Both the position numbers and the translations under genes were made by a program. A DNA stretch of 37,039 bases from Geotalea toluenoxydans JCM 15764. Lineage in GTDB: Bacteria; Desulfobacterota; Desulfuromonadia; Geobacterales; Geobacteraceae. The stretch spans positions 1 to 37,039 of the forward strand of contig NZ_BBCJ01000037.1 of NCBI RefSeq assembly GCF_001311985.1, read 5' to 3'. Under the pieces are notes generated by a model. The model did not search any database, was not told the origin of the DNA, and saw nothing but the letters and a program-made list of their open reading frames with translations. Below, piece by piece: positions 1 to 8,660 of the stretch (position 1 is its first letter; every line of letters begins with the position of its first letter).

Positions 1-117
1 GGAGGGTGCAAGGCAGTGGCTTCAAGTCCAGAGGCTAAGAATCAATATTTTGGCCGGATAGTGTTGGAGTCCACTAATTCATCGAGCCGGCCGTTGCCGG
101 CAGGAAAGGAGACAGAT

Positions 118-883
118 ATGACTACAGCCCTTGAATTTAAACCGCGGGTCGTCGGTTTTTATGCACATGGTGAGCGTACGGCGCTGCCGACCTGGCTGGA
201 GTTTCCAGACTGCAATATACAACTGAAACAAAGATCATCCGTGTAATGTGCTCAGGCAGGGTCGACCTGGACTTTGTGCTGCGGGCCTTTTCCAGGGGAG
301 CCGATGGAGTATTCATCGGTGGCTGCTGGCTTGGCGAGTGCCATTATGTTACCGAAGGCAATTACGACGCCTGAGCATGATGCACCTGGCCAAGAGAGTC
401 CTGGAACAGGTGGGGATCAATCCTGACCGGCTGCGGCTGGAATGGGTTTCCGCCTCCGAGGGAATGCGCTACGCCGATGTGATGAACGACTTCGGTCGCA
501 GGCTCAAGGAACTTGGGCCAATCGGCTCCAGCGAGGGAATAGAAAAAGAGGCCCTGAAGCTGAAGTTTGCCGCAGTCAAGAAGATACTCCCCTTCCTCAA
601 GCTGGTTGAACGGGAGCGGCTGCGGGTACGGTTCAAGACGGAAGAAGAATATACCAAATTCTTCAGCAGCCCGGAGGTGGATGCCCTGATCCGCGAGGTG
701 ATTGCCGAAAATCTGGCCATAAGCCAAATTCTAACACTTTTGGGCAGAAAACCCCTGTCAACCAGGGAAATTGCCGAGGTGTTGAGGCTGGAACCGGCGG
801 ATGTGGCAAGATGCCTCAATGTATCGTCGCAACAGGGCTTGATCCGCTACAACGAAACCAAGAAACGCTATGCCATCGCCTGA
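118..883 (+). CDS. bamF: BamF, selenocysteine-containing MvhD-like subunit of class II benzoyl-CoA reductase (two frameshifts)
   Basis: Small electron-transfer subunit of the class II benzoyl-CoA reductase complex, related to the delta subunit of methyl-viologen-reducing hydrogenase (MvhD/FrhD). Reading from ATG 118 (GGAG ribosome site just upstream) gives MTTALEFKPRVVGF. One base is missing near 160; after it the frame reads C-T-W-TGA-A-Y-G-A-A-D-L, matching the family CxWCxY motif with TGA (171-173) where the second Cys is expected, so Sec at about residue 19. Downstream are the conserved IIRVMCSGRVD and GGCWLGECHY cysteine motifs; a second missing base near 370 (GCC-TGA should be GCCCTGA) restores NYDALSMMHLAKRVLEQ and an alpha-helical tail. 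Corrected length is about 255 aa. Known: the G. metallireducens Bam complex contains selenocysteine, assigned to BamF. The 117 bases before it hold no recognisable gene end. The assignment is firm because bamGHI follow. Confidence 0.88.
171..208 (+). promoter_or_regulatory. In-frame selenocysteine TGA and SECIS-like hairpin in bamF
   Basis: TGA at 171-173 lies in the conserved frame. A perfect 5-bp hairpin follows: CTGGA (196-200), loop GTT (201-203), TCCAG (204-208). The loop begins with GU, as in bacterial SECIS elements, and lies about 28 nt downstream of the TGA, within the usual 16-37 nt range. The reading depends on repairing the missing base near 160. Confidence 0.75.
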
Positions 884-926
884 TCCTATCGGTGACGGGG
901 CTAAGTGAGAAGAGAGGGCACGAGCT

Positions 927-1379
927 ATGGATATTGAAAGGATTGACCAGATTATTGACGCCCATGGGCGCAAAGCCAGTTCGCTGATTCAGATATTGAT
1001 CAATATCCAGAGTGAGAACCACTGGCTCCCCAAGGAAGTTCTGGAACGGGTCAGTGAGCGACTGGAAGTACCCATGAATCAGATTCAGCATATCACCACC
1101 TTTTATAAGTCGTTCAGCCTGGTCCCCAAGGGGCGTCACGAGGTCCATGTCTGCATGGGAACAGCTTGTCATGTCCGTGGCGCCCAGAGCGTTCTCGATA
1201 ATGTTGAAGATGCGATCGGTATCAAGCCGGGAGAAACGGACGTTGATCTCAAGTTCAGCCTGGAAACCGTCAACTGTATCGGCTGCTGTGCCCTCGGACC
1301 GGTTATGGTGGTGGACGGCGAATACCACGGCAACCTGGCCGCGACCCAGGTGGAAGACGTGTTGAAAACCTACGAGTAA
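927..1379 (+). CDS. bamG: BamG, NuoE-like [2Fe-2S] subunit of benzoyl-CoA reductase complex
   Basis: Thioredoxin-like [2Fe-2S] ferredoxin of the NuoE/HoxE family, 150 aa and intact. An N-terminal helical part (residues 1-65: IDQIIDAHGRKASSLIQILI, then EVPMNQIQHITTFYKSFSL) is followed by the cluster domain with CMGTACHVRGA and CIGCCALGP, giving the four cluster cysteines in the family spacing. It probably relays electrons between the flavin subunit BamH and the rest of the Bam complex. It begins 43 bp after bamF and 9 bp separate it from bamH, so it is co-transcribed. A generic NuoE of an NADH dehydrogenase or bifurcating hydrogenase would look similar; the MvhD-like, Sec-containing neighbour favours Bam. 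Confidence 0.85.
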   Translation: MDIERIDQIIDAHGRKASSLIQILINIQSENHWLPKEVLERVSERLEVPMNQIQHITTFYKSFSLVPKGRHEVHVCMGTACHVRGAQSVLDNVEDAIGIKPGETDVDLKFSLETVNCIGCCALGPVMVVDGEYHGNLAATQVEDVLKTYE

Positions 1380-1388
1380 GGGAAGGCC

Positions 1389-3300
1389 ATGGCAAAGATA
1401 AATTCGACTGTCGAGTTCGAAGCATTGAGGAAGGAAATCCTGTCGTCCAGGGATCCGAACCGCCCCTGCATTGCCGTATGTACCGGCTCCGGCTGCCTTG
1501 CCCTCGGCGCCGCCAATCTGGTGGCCGCCTTGAAAAGCGAAATCAAAGAGCAGCGGCTGGAACAAAGGATTGAGGTCAGGGAAACCGGCTGTCCCGGCTT
1601 CTGTGAACGGGGACCCTGATCGTCATCTATCCGGAAGAGACCTGCTATCTCAAGGTGCAGCCGTCCGACGCCAAAGAGGTCTTAGCCAGCGTCATGGAAA
1701 AGAAGGTGATCGACCGGCTGCTCTATGTGGATCCGGTGACCGGTGAGCGGGTCGTCCATGAGATGGAGATTCCCTTTTACAAGAATCAGTTGCGGCTCCT
1801 GATCGGCAACAACATCAAGCTGGACCCCACCAGCATCGAGGACTATCTTGCCATCGGCGGTTATGCTGCGTTGGAAAAGGCAGTCTGCCAGATGAAGCCG
1901 GAGCAGGTGGTGGGTCTGGTGAAGGAATCAGGGCTCAGGGGGCGTGGGGGCGGCGGATTTCCCTCGGGCAACAAATGGGAATTCACCCGCAATGCTCCCG
2001 ATCCGGTGAAATATGTGGTCGTCAACGCCGACGAGGGTGACCCCGGGGCGTTCATGGACCGGGCGCTGCTGGAAGGTAGTCCCCATGCTGTGCTGGAAGG
2101 GCTGATTATCGGCGCCTATGCCATCGGAGCCCACGAAGGTTTCCTCTACGTGCGGCAGGAATACCCCCTGGCGGTGCACAATATTACCCTGGCCATCCAG
2201 AAGGCCACCGAATATGGCTTTCTGGGGAAAAACATCCTGGGATCGGGTTTCGATTTCACGGTAGAAGTGGCCCAAGGGGCGGGCGCCTTTGTCTGCGGCG
2301 AAGAAACAGCCTTGATCCGCTCCCTGGAAGGGAAGACGGGGGAACCGAAACCAAGGCCGCCTTTCCCTGCGGTGAAGGGGCTCTGGAACAAACCGACCAA
2401 CATCAATAACGTGGAGACCTGGGCCAATATTCCCCTGATTATCAACAAGGGTCCGGCTGCTTCGCTTCCATAGGCACCGGGGGAAGCAAAGGCACCAAAA
2501 TATTCTCCCTGGTGGGCAAGGTCAAGAACACCGGCCTGGTTGAAGTACCCATGGGCATAACCTTGAGAGACATCGTCTACAAGATCGGCGGTGGCATCCC
2601 CGGCGACAAGCAGTTCAAGGCGGTGCAGACCGGTGGCCCGGCGGGGGGCTGCATGCCCGAGTCGCTCCTGGACATGGAGGTCGATTTCGACCAGCTCACC
2701 AAGGCCGGCTCCATGATGGGTTCTGGCGGGATGATCGTCCTGGATGAAGAAACCTGCATGGTGGATTTCGCCAGGTTCTTCCTCTCATTTCTGGCAGAAG
2801 AATCTTGCGGCAAATGTGTTCCCTGCCGCGAAGGCATTCAACAGATGCTCGCCATCCTCAACGACCTGACCCATGGAAAAGGGAAAGAGGGTGATCTGGA
2901 GCTTCTGGAGCAGCTTACCGAGGTTTCGAGCGCCTCGTTGTGCGCTCTGGGCAAGGGTGCACCCAATCCGGTGCTGAGCACACTTAAACATTTCCGGGAT
3001 GAATATCAGGCCCACATGGAGGGGAAATGTCCCGCCTTCACCTGCAAGAGCCTCTTCTCCTTTTATATTGAGCCGGAGAAGTGCCAGGCATGCACGAGCT
3101 GCAGCAAAAAATGCCCGGCAGGGGCGATTGAAGGTGGGAAGAACCAGATCCACGTGGTCGATCAGGCAAAATGCACCAAGTGCGGGGCCTGTCTGAAGGC
3201 CTGTCCCCCCCGCTTCGGCGCGGTGACGCGGATACCGGGCAAGACAGTCCCATCCCCGCTGCCTGAAGAGGCGAGAACAATAGTCAGGGGGAGCAAATAG
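1389..3300 (+). CDS. bamH: BamH, NuoF-like FMN/Fe-S subunit of benzoyl-CoA reductase complex (two frameshifts)
   Basis: NADH:quinone-oxidoreductase 51-kDa-like subunit that likely exchanges electrons with NAD(H) or ferredoxin. N-terminal thioredoxin-like [2Fe-2S] domain ([14 protein letters not shown] ... [12 protein letters not shown]); FMN/NADH Rossmann domain with [18 protein letters not shown] and [18 protein letters not shown] region; [4Fe-4S] site [11 protein letters not shown]; and a C-terminal 2[4Fe-4S] ferredoxin domain ([16 protein letters not shown] and [17 protein letters not shown]). One base is missing near 1615 (restores [19 protein letters not shown]) and another near 2455 (restores [20 protein letters not shown]). 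Corrected length is about 637 aa, as expected for NuoF homologues with an extra ferredoxin tail. The start at 1389 lies 9 bp after bamG. Confidence 0.86.
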
Positions 3301-3302
3301 CC

Positions 3303-3915
3303 ATGAGCGAACTTGTCCTACAAATAGACGGCAGAGAAGTTACGGTCCAGGAAGCGCGACCATTCTGGAAGCAGCCGAGAGCTTGGGAATAGCAATACCG
3401 ACTCTTTGCCACCACCACAAGCTGGAACCCTATGGCGGGTGCCGGGTCTGCTCGGTGGAGGTGGAAGCCAACGGCAGGACCATGGTCGTTGCCGCCTGCA
3501 CCTATCCGGCCGAAAAAAATGTCGTGGTGCGCACCCGGAGCGAAAAGCTTTCCAGGATTCGCCAGGCGTTGGTGGAGATGATGCTTGCCCATGCACCCGA
3601 CTCGGAAACACTGGTGGCGCTGGCTGAAGAGTATTGCGCAGACAGGGAGAGGTTCAAAAGAAACCAGTCCTTTTGCATTCATTGTGGCCTCTGTGTACGC
3701 TACTGTACCGAGGTAAAGAAGAAAAATGCCCTGGGATTCATCGATCGGGGAGCCAAAAAGAGGATCTGCTTCATTCCGAAAATAGCGGCCACTGAATGCT
3801 GGAAGTGCAGGGAATGTTTTCCCCTCTGTCCCACCTCGCGCTACAGGCTGCCTTTGTTCTGACTGAAGGAATGACCACCGCTGAACTGGGAGATGGATGT
3901 AACTGCCAGCGCTGA
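3303..3915 (+). CDS. bamI: BamI, NuoG-N-terminus-like Fe-S subunit of benzoyl-CoA reductase complex (two frameshifts)
   Basis: Iron-sulfur protein like the N-terminal part of NuoG, also found in formate dehydrogenases and bifurcating hydrogenases. ATG 3303 begins MSELVLQIDGREVTVQE, two bases after the bamH stop. A missing base near 3355 restores ATILEAAESLGIAIPTLCHH. The [2Fe-2S] domain has cysteines in PTLCHHH, GGCRVCSVEVE and AACTYPAE; then FCIHCGLCVRYCTE and ECWKCRECFPLCPTS supply two [4Fe-4S] sites. Without repair the frame ends at 3862; one base added near 3838 restores CPTSALQAAFVLTEG, the usual ending, with the stop at 3913-3915. Corrected length is about 204 aa. Last gene of the bam operon. 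Confidence 0.84.
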
Positions 3916-3962
3916 AGCGGCAGAAGCCGACAGTAAGTAGAATCGTCTTTTTCACAAAAAAG

Positions 3963-4007
3963 AACAGGCCTTGAAAGTGATGCATTTGCTCACTCTCAAG
4001 GCCTGTT
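3963..4007. terminator. Bidirectional terminator between bamI and iclR
   Basis: Perfect 12-bp inverted repeat: AACAGGCCTTGA (3963-3974) and TCAAGGCCTGTT (3996-4007), with an inner AGTGA/TCACT pairing. It sits between convergent genes, with a T-rich stretch after it on the plus strand and a run of six T on the minus strand (bases 3955-3960). Confidence 0.8.
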
Positions 4008-4049
4008 TGCGTTTATGGTCCCTGCTTGCGTGGAAAGGCCCGGAAGTAG

Positions 4050-4847
4050 TCAGTTTCGGGCAAAGGAAAGGGCGGTGCGCACGTTGCCGACCAGGTTGAT
4101 GAGCCGCGGGCCGATGTCGCTTTCGATCAGTTGCCGCGACAGCTGGAATGAGGCGCCGCTGCAGCTGAACCCCATGATGGTGCCGTCATCCAGGACCAGG
4201 GGAACGGCAACGGCATGTACTTCGGTGCGCCAGTTGCGAGGCTGGTGCAGTAGCCGAACTGCCGGTAGTCGGCCATTGCCTGATCGAACCCTGCTTGATA
4301 GTTGGCCAGTTTTGCTCGTCACTGGCCTTTATCTGCGCCAGCAGCTCGTTCCGTTCATCCTCGGGCATGGCGCAGAGGTAGGCCCTGCCCATGGAGGTGG
4401 TGGCGATGGGGATTTGCGAACCCACATCCAGCTGCACCGTGAGCGTTGAAGTATTGCGGTAGGTATCGATATAGATGAGGTTCAGCTGATCGCGGATGCC
4501 AGATTGACCGACGCCTGGGTATGCTCGGCCAGGGCCTGCATCAGGGGGCGGGAAATGCGGCGGATATCCATTTGCCCCAGTTTTGCGTAGCCCAGGGCGA
4601 TGACCGCATTGCCCAGGGAGTATTTGTTGGCGGTTTTGCAGTAATTGAGATAGCCCAGCTCCGAGAGGGTGAAGGTCAATCGGGAAACGGTCGATTTGGG
4701 GAGCTTCGTTCTCTTGGCGATGTCCTGGTTTCCCAGGAAATGGTCACTGGGGTGAAAACAGCTCAGCACTTCAAGTCCCCGTGCCAGAGCTTCGACAAAT
4801 TTGCGCGCCTCCGCCGGGGCCCTGCCGGTTTTCTGGTCCATGGTCAT
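4050..4847 (-). CDS. IclR-family transcriptional regulator (three frameshifts)
   Basis: DNA-binding regulator of the IclR family: N-terminal winged helix-turn-helix (VEALARGLEVLSCFHPSD, QDIAKRTKLPKSTVSRLTF, SELGYLNY) and C-terminal effector-binding domain (AEHTQASVNL ... SMGRAYLCAMPEDER ... EVHAVAVPLVLDDG ... IGPRLINLVGNV). Three single bases are missing, near 4500 (restores NLGIRDQLNLIYIDTYR), near 4287 (KQGFDQAMADYRQFGYC) and near 4238 (SLGNWRTEV). Corrected length is about 266 aa, normal for the family. It is transcribed away from the acyl-CoA dehydrogenase operon, and the intergenic region holds a 25-bp palindrome, so it probably controls that operon or itself. The ligand is unknown; an aromatic or dicarboxylic CoA ester or acid is plausible. 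Confidence 0.85.
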
Positions 4848-4965
4848 GCCGGTTGTCTCCCTTGCCTACATACGTTGTGGTGCCGAGGCACTTCTTGGAT
4901 CATAGGGTTGCATAAAGGGAGAATGGTGTCAACCCTAATTCGCATAAAAATGGTGATTAAATTCC

Positions 4966-4990
4966 GCACAATGGAACTGTTCAATTGTGC
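4966..4990. promoter_or_regulatory. 25-bp palindrome, candidate IclR operator
   Basis: GCACAAT (4966-4972) and ATTGTGC (4984-4990) are perfect arms; inside them GAAC-T-GTTC also pairs, so 11 of 12 positions are complementary around a central T. It overlaps the expected -35 of the TATAAT at 5004-5009. A related site (CCGCACA..GGAA.TG shared) occurs at 5149-5164, where CCGC-ACA-GCGG is itself palindromic. Confidence 0.6.
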
Positions 4991-5326
4991 TTTCAGTGTG
5001 GGATATAATTCAGTCGGCTGTCATGGCAGCCCGTATCTACGGTATTGTGGAAAAGAAATGTTTCTGTAAAAGGATGGCAATGGGTGATCTAAAGATTTTG
5101 CTTGCAATTTATTTTTTTTGTAATATCATCAATTTCAGAACATACGAACCGCACAGCGGAATTGATGCGGGAAAAGCTACACAATGCACTAAACGAGCGG
5201 GGAGTGCGGTAGAAAAAACGGTCCATATAAAACATAAGTTTGTATCAATCGAATAGTATTGCATCGTTGTCAACTTTCATAAACACCACAAAATACGCAC
5301 TAGTGCAACCCATTGATACTAGTTGC

Positions 5327-5360
5327 TTGACAAAAAATAAGCATTGCGGTACTTATTTAC
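5327..5360 (+). promoter_or_regulatory. Shared-motif promoter of the acyl-CoA dehydrogenase operon (copy 1 of 3)
   Basis: TTGACA (5327-5332), 17-bp spacer, TACTTA (5350-5355), within the conserved pattern TTGAC-N16-GGTAC-NN-ATTTAC. A perfect inverted repeat AAATAAG (5335-5341) / CTTATTT (5352-5358) spans the spacer and -10 and could be an operator. About 100 nt separate the -10 from the start codon at 5456. Confidence 0.7.
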
Positions 5361-5392
5361 CAAATGCTAAATTGAGACTATGTTTTAAAATC

Positions 5393-5419
5393 ACCACGCT
5401 GCCCCCTGGGCAGGGTGGT
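5393..5419 (+). promoter_or_regulatory. Leader hairpin upstream of acyl-CoA dehydrogenase
   Basis: ACCAC and GTGGT form the outer stem and CTGCCC/GGGCAG the inner stem, with one internal mismatch and a 3-nt loop. There is no following T run, so it is unlikely to be a simple terminator; an mRNA-stability or leader-control role is possible. Confidence 0.45.
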
Positions 5420-5455
5420 ACAGGTCCATAACCGGTAACTAACATAGGCAAGGAG

Positions 5456-6618
5456 ATGACCATGAGATTCGGACTTACGGATGAGCAGAAGATGATGCAG
5501 GACATGGCGCGGGATTTTGCCCAGAAGGAAATCTTGCCCACACTCAAGGAAGACGAGGCGAACCACACCTTTCGCCCGGAGTTGGTGAAGAAGATGGCCG
5601 ATCTGGGCTTCTTCGGCTGCGCACTCCCCGAGGAGTACGGCGGTAACGGCTGCGGGTTCCTGGAGTCGGTCATCATCGCCGAGCAACTCGCCATGATCAG
5701 CGGCTCATCCCGTCTGCCCCTCAACATGCAGAACATCGGTCCAGCCATCACCGTCAACAAGTTCGGCACCAAGGAGCAGAAGGAACGCTTCATCCCCAAA
5801 TGGGTCAGTGGCGAATATTTCGGCTTTTTTGCCATCACCGAGCCCAATTCCGGCTCCGACGTCATCAGCATGGGGACCACCGCCACCGATCGTGGCGACC
5901 ACTGGGAACTGAACGGCCAGAAGATGTGGATTTCCAACGCCCATCTCGGTGACTACGGCCTGGTCTATGCCATGACCGACAAGAGCGCCAAGTACAAGGG
6001 AATGACCTGCTTCATCGTCAACCTGAAAGGGAACGAGGGGATCATCACTGCTCCCATCGAGACCAAGCTGGGTCTCCATTGCGCCCCCACCGGCGAGATA
6101 TCCTTCAGCCAGGCCAAGATTCCCAAGGACTCCGTGCTGGGCGAGGTGGGCCAGGGCTTCCAGATCTGCATGTTCCAGTTGAACAATACCCGTATCAGCT
6201 GTGCCGCCGGAGCGCTCGGCATCGGTGGCGGCGCCATCGAGGCCGCCATCGGTTACGCCAACGAGCGGACCCAGTTCGGCAAGAAAATCGGCTCCTACCA
6301 GATGATCCAGCTTCCATCGCCGAGATGGTGGCGGAGCATGAGGCGGCCAAGCTCCTTGTCTACCAGGCAGCATGGCTCAAGGACCAGGGACTGCCCAACC
6401 AGTACCAGACCTCCATGGCCAAGCTTTTCGCCTCAGAAGCGGCAGTGCATGCGGCTACCGAGACCATGAAGATCTTCGGCAGCTACGGCTTCTCCACCGA
6501 GTACCCGGCAGAGCGCTGGCTGCGTGATTCCATGTCCCTTCGGACGGTGGAAGGGACGAGCAACATCCAGAAGACGATCATCGCCGGTTTTGCCTTGGGC
6601 GATGTAACCAACCGCTGA
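5456..6618 (+). CDS. Acyl-CoA dehydrogenase, probably glutaryl-CoA dehydrogenase (one frameshift)
   Basis: FAD-dependent acyl-CoA dehydrogenase. MRFGLTDEQKMMQDMARDFA opens the N-terminal helical domain; FAITEPNSGSD and the WISNAH FAD-contact motif mark the middle; YANERTQFGKKIGSYQMIQ and the C-terminal RTVEGTSNIQKTIIAGFALG carry the catalytic Glu in the EGT motif. One base is missing near 6311 (restores MIQ..SIAEMVAEHEAAKLLVYQAAW). Corrected length is about 387 aa. An AGGAG site precedes the GACC-ATG start. The RTVEGTSNIQ form and the glutaconyl-CoA decarboxylase-type gene next door point to glutaryl-CoA as substrate, making glutaconyl-CoA or crotonyl-CoA and passing electrons to EtfAB. With a separate decarboxylase gene present, a non-decarboxylating type (as in Desulfococcus) is inferred; sequence alone does not settle this. 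Confidence 0.8.
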
Positions 6619-6620
6619 GA

Positions 6621-6676
6621 CCCCCTGCTCAATGACGTTCGCTTCCCCCCTATGGAATAGGGGGGATTGTGGGGGG
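6621..6676. repeat. Dispersed G/C-run palindromic repeat, copy 1
   Basis: Starts CCCCCTGCTCAATGACGTTC and contains a 9-bp stem CCCCCCTAT (6645-6653) / ATAGGGGGG (6657-6665) with a 3-nt loop, then a G6 run. It fills the gap between the dehydrogenase and the carboxyltransferase genes. Four copies occur in this window, always between genes. Confidence 0.8.
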
Positions 6677-6718
6677 TATGGTAGCTAATAATAAGAATTA
6701 ACTGAAAGGGGTTTCGTT

Positions 6719-8476
6719 ATGTCACGCAAGCAAACGCCGCTTCGTCCCTATTTCGAGAAAATGCCTGATATCGGCAAGGCGCTCACAGAGGCAGAAATCA
6801 AGCGCGCCCAGGAAAATATCGATCTGGTTCGGGAGCAGGAGAAAATTCTCGCCCAGGAGGCTGAGCGGGTAAAAAATGCGGGAATCCCCGCCAAGAAGGT
6901 CCACGAGCGGGGCGGGATGACTATCTATGACCGCCTCGAATACCTGGTTGATCCCGGCACCTGGTCTCCCCTGCACTCCCTCTACAATCCCCGCGACAAT
7001 GAAGAGGGATGTACCGGGGTGGTAAATGGCATCGGCAAGATCGAGGGAAAATGGGCCGTCATTATCGGTTTTGACAACAAGGTCATGGCCGGCGCCTGGA
7101 TTGCCGGGCAGTCGGAGAATATCCTCATGGTCACCGACATGGCCAAGCGGCTCAATGTGCCGCTGGTCTGGTTGACCAACTGCAGTGGCGTCAAGCTTAT
7201 GGAACAGGAGACGGTCTATGCCGGCCGCCGCTCCAGTGGCGCACCGTTCTACCGTCATGCGGACCTGAACCATCTGGGAATCCCCATCCTCAACGCCATC
7301 TACGGCACCAACCCGGCCGGTGGCGGCTACCAGGGGATCAGCCCCACCATCCTGCTGGCCCACGAGGGAGCCAACATCGCTGTCGGCGGCGCCGGCATCG
7401 TCGGGGGCATGAACCCCAAGGGGTATATCGACGCCGAAGCGGCACGGGCGCTGATCGACGGCACCAAGAGCTTCAAGGCCAAGGATCCGGGGCGGGTTGA
7501 GACCCACTTCGACCATACCGGCTATTTCCGCGAGGTGCACGACAGCGAAACGGGGGTGTTGGACGGCATCAAGGATTACATGCGCATGATGCCCGCCTAC
7601 GATTCGGCCATGTTCCGCGTTGCCCAGCCTGCTCCGCCGAAGTTTCCGGTGGAGGATCTGAACATGATCCTCCCGGCGAACCAGAAGCGCCCCTACGACG
7701 CCATCCAGATTCTCTCCCGGCTCACTGACAACAGCGAGTTCATGGAATACCGTCCCGATTACGGGCGCGAAGTCTTTACCGGCATTGCCAAGATCGACGG
7801 CTTCCCGGTCGCCTTCATCGGCAACCGCCAGGGGGTTTTCCCCGGTTATCCGGAATATGCCAACGGCGCCTATCCGGCCGTGGGGGGCAAGCACTACCGC
7901 CAGGGGCTCATCAAGCAGGGGGAATTCGTCACCCTTTGCGGCCGTGATAACCTGCCCGTCGTCTGGCTGCAGGACACCACCGGCATCGACGTGGGTGACC
8001 TGGCCGAAGAGGCGGAGCTGCTGGCTCTTGGCCAGTCCCTGGTCTACTCCATCGAGCAGACCGAGCTCTCCATGATGTGCGTTGTCCTGCGTAAGGGTAC
8101 GGCGGCGGCTCACTACATCATGTGCGGCCCCCAGGCCAACAACAACAACGCCTTCACCCTGGGTACGCCTCTCACGGAGATCTACGTCATGCACGGCGAG
8201 ACCGCTGCCGCTGCATCCTACGCCCGGCGGCTGGTCAAGGAAGATGAGGCGGGCAATGACCTGACCCCGGTCCTGGACAAGATGAACCAGATGATCCAGG
8301 ACTACCAGGACAAGTCGCGCCCGGCATACTGCGCCAAGACCGGTTTCGTCGATGAAATAGTGTCGCTGCCCGATCTGCGCAAGTACATCCAGGCCTTCAC
8401 CGGCGCCAACTACCAGAATCCCCGGTCGATCACACCGGTGCATCAAATGCTGTTGCCGCGCATCATCAAAGGATAA
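6719..8476 (+). CDS. gcdA: Glutaconyl-CoA decarboxylase-type carboxyltransferase alpha subunit (GcdA-like)
   Basis: Biotin-dependent carboxyltransferase, 585 aa and intact. It has two crotonase-fold CT domains: N-terminal half (residues 1-330 approximately) with VNGIGKIEGKWAVIIGFDNK, NCSGVKLMEQETVYAGRRSS, IYGTNPAGGGYQGISPT and GGAGIVGGMNPKGYID; C-terminal half with VFTGIAKIDGFPVAFIGNRQ, YRQGLIKQGEFVTLCGRDN, WLQDTTGIDVGDLAEEAELL and LRKGTAAAHYIM. Residue by residue this resembles the Acidaminococcus GcdA chain (about 587 aa) more than propionyl- or acetyl-CoA carboxylase beta chains: MPDIGKALTEAE near the N-terminus, and the ending ITPVHQMLLPRIIKG. Predicted role: transfer of the glutaconyl-CoA carboxyl group to biotin, leaving crotonyl-CoA. 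No sodium-pump GcdB subunit is in the window. An AAAGGGG site precedes ATG 6719; a strong terminator follows. Confidence 0.88.
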   Translation: MSRKQTPLRPYFEKMPDIGKALTEAEIKRAQENIDLVREQEKILAQEAERVKNAGIPAKKVHERGGMTIYDRLEYLVDPGTWSPLHSLYNPRDNEEGCTGVVNGIGKIEGKWAVIIGFDNKVMAGAWIAGQSENILMVTDMAKRLNVPLVWLTNCSGVKLMEQETVYAGRRSSGAPFYRHADLNHLGIPILNAIYGTNPAGGGYQGISPTILLAHEGANIAVGGAGIVGGMNPKGYIDAEAARALIDGTKSFKAKDPGRVETHFDHTGYFREVHDSETGVLDGIKDYMRMMPAYDSAMFRVAQPAPPKFPVEDLNMILPANQKRPYDAIQILSRLTDNSEFMEYRPDYGREVFTGIAKIDGFPVAFIGNRQGVFPGYPEYANGAYPAVGGKHYRQGLIKQGEFVTLCGRDNLPVVWLQDTTGIDVGDLAEEAELLALGQSLVYSIEQTELSMMCVVLRKGTAAAHYIMCGPQANNNNAFTLGTPLTEIYVMHGETAAAASYARRLVKEDEAGNDLTPVLDKMNQMIQDYQDKSRPAYCAKTGFVDEIVSLPDLRKYIQAFTGANYQNPRSITPVHQMLLPRIIKG

Positions 8477-8488
8477 GAATGCACAGGG

Positions 8489-8520
8489 AAGCCCCGGACG
8501 ATACTGCCCGGGGCTTTTGT
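8489..8520 (+). terminator. Rho-independent terminator after gcdA
   Basis: 9-bp stem AAGCCCCGG (8489-8497) / CCGGGGCTT (8508-8516) with a 10-nt loop, followed by TTTGTT. It separates gcdA from the following biotin-protein gene, so part of the transcription probably stops here. Confidence 0.85.
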
Positions 8521-8564
8521 TCCACCAGGTTTGATGTTGGGTGGCTTTTATACCACAGTGTTGA

Positions 8565-8621
8565 CCCCCCTGCTCACTGACGTTCGCTTCCCCCCTATTT
8601 CATAGGGGGGATCGAGGGGGG
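8565..8621. repeat. Dispersed G/C-run palindromic repeat, copy 2
   Basis: Same family and orientation as the copy at 6621: CCCCCCTGCTCACTGACGTT, then stem CCCCCCTAT (8590-8598) / ATAGGGGGG (8602-8610) and a second G6 run. It lies immediately upstream of the biotin-carrier carboxyltransferase gene. Confidence 0.8.
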
Positions 8622-8660
8622 TTGCGATAGAAACTAACCATATTCTGAAAGGATCTGCAC

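Larger units (their letters stand above)
4848..5455. other. 608-bp control region between iclR and the acyl-CoA dehydrogenase operon
   Basis: No convincing coding sequence; AT-rich centre around 5100-5140. It holds a 25-bp palindrome (4966-4990), a perfect TATAAT (5004-5009), a second related half-palindromic site (5149-5164), a direct repeat ACTAGT (5299-5304 and 5319-5324 approximately), the promoter motif shared with two other operons (5327-5360), and a leader hairpin (5393-5419). A TTGACA on the minus strand near 4925-4930 may belong to the iclR promoter, but no well-spaced -10 is visible. Confidence 0.6.

Noticed and set aside
16..246. 76-aa open frame at the left edge as a separate gene
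   Set aside because: Its end is in the wrong frame of bamF; the MvhD motifs appear only after repairing the missing base near 160, so bamF from ATG 118 explains it.
3963..4007. Terminator after bamI as a copy of the REP transposase inverted repeat
   Set aside because: Both contain CAGGCCTTGAAA, but the flanks differ and the hairpin position between convergent genes is fully explained as a terminator.
6722..8446. 574-aa open frame antisense to the GcdA-like gene
   Set aside because: It is a mirror of a high-GC gene with strong third-position bias; it shows no recognisable domain and runs opposite to a clearly conserved protein.
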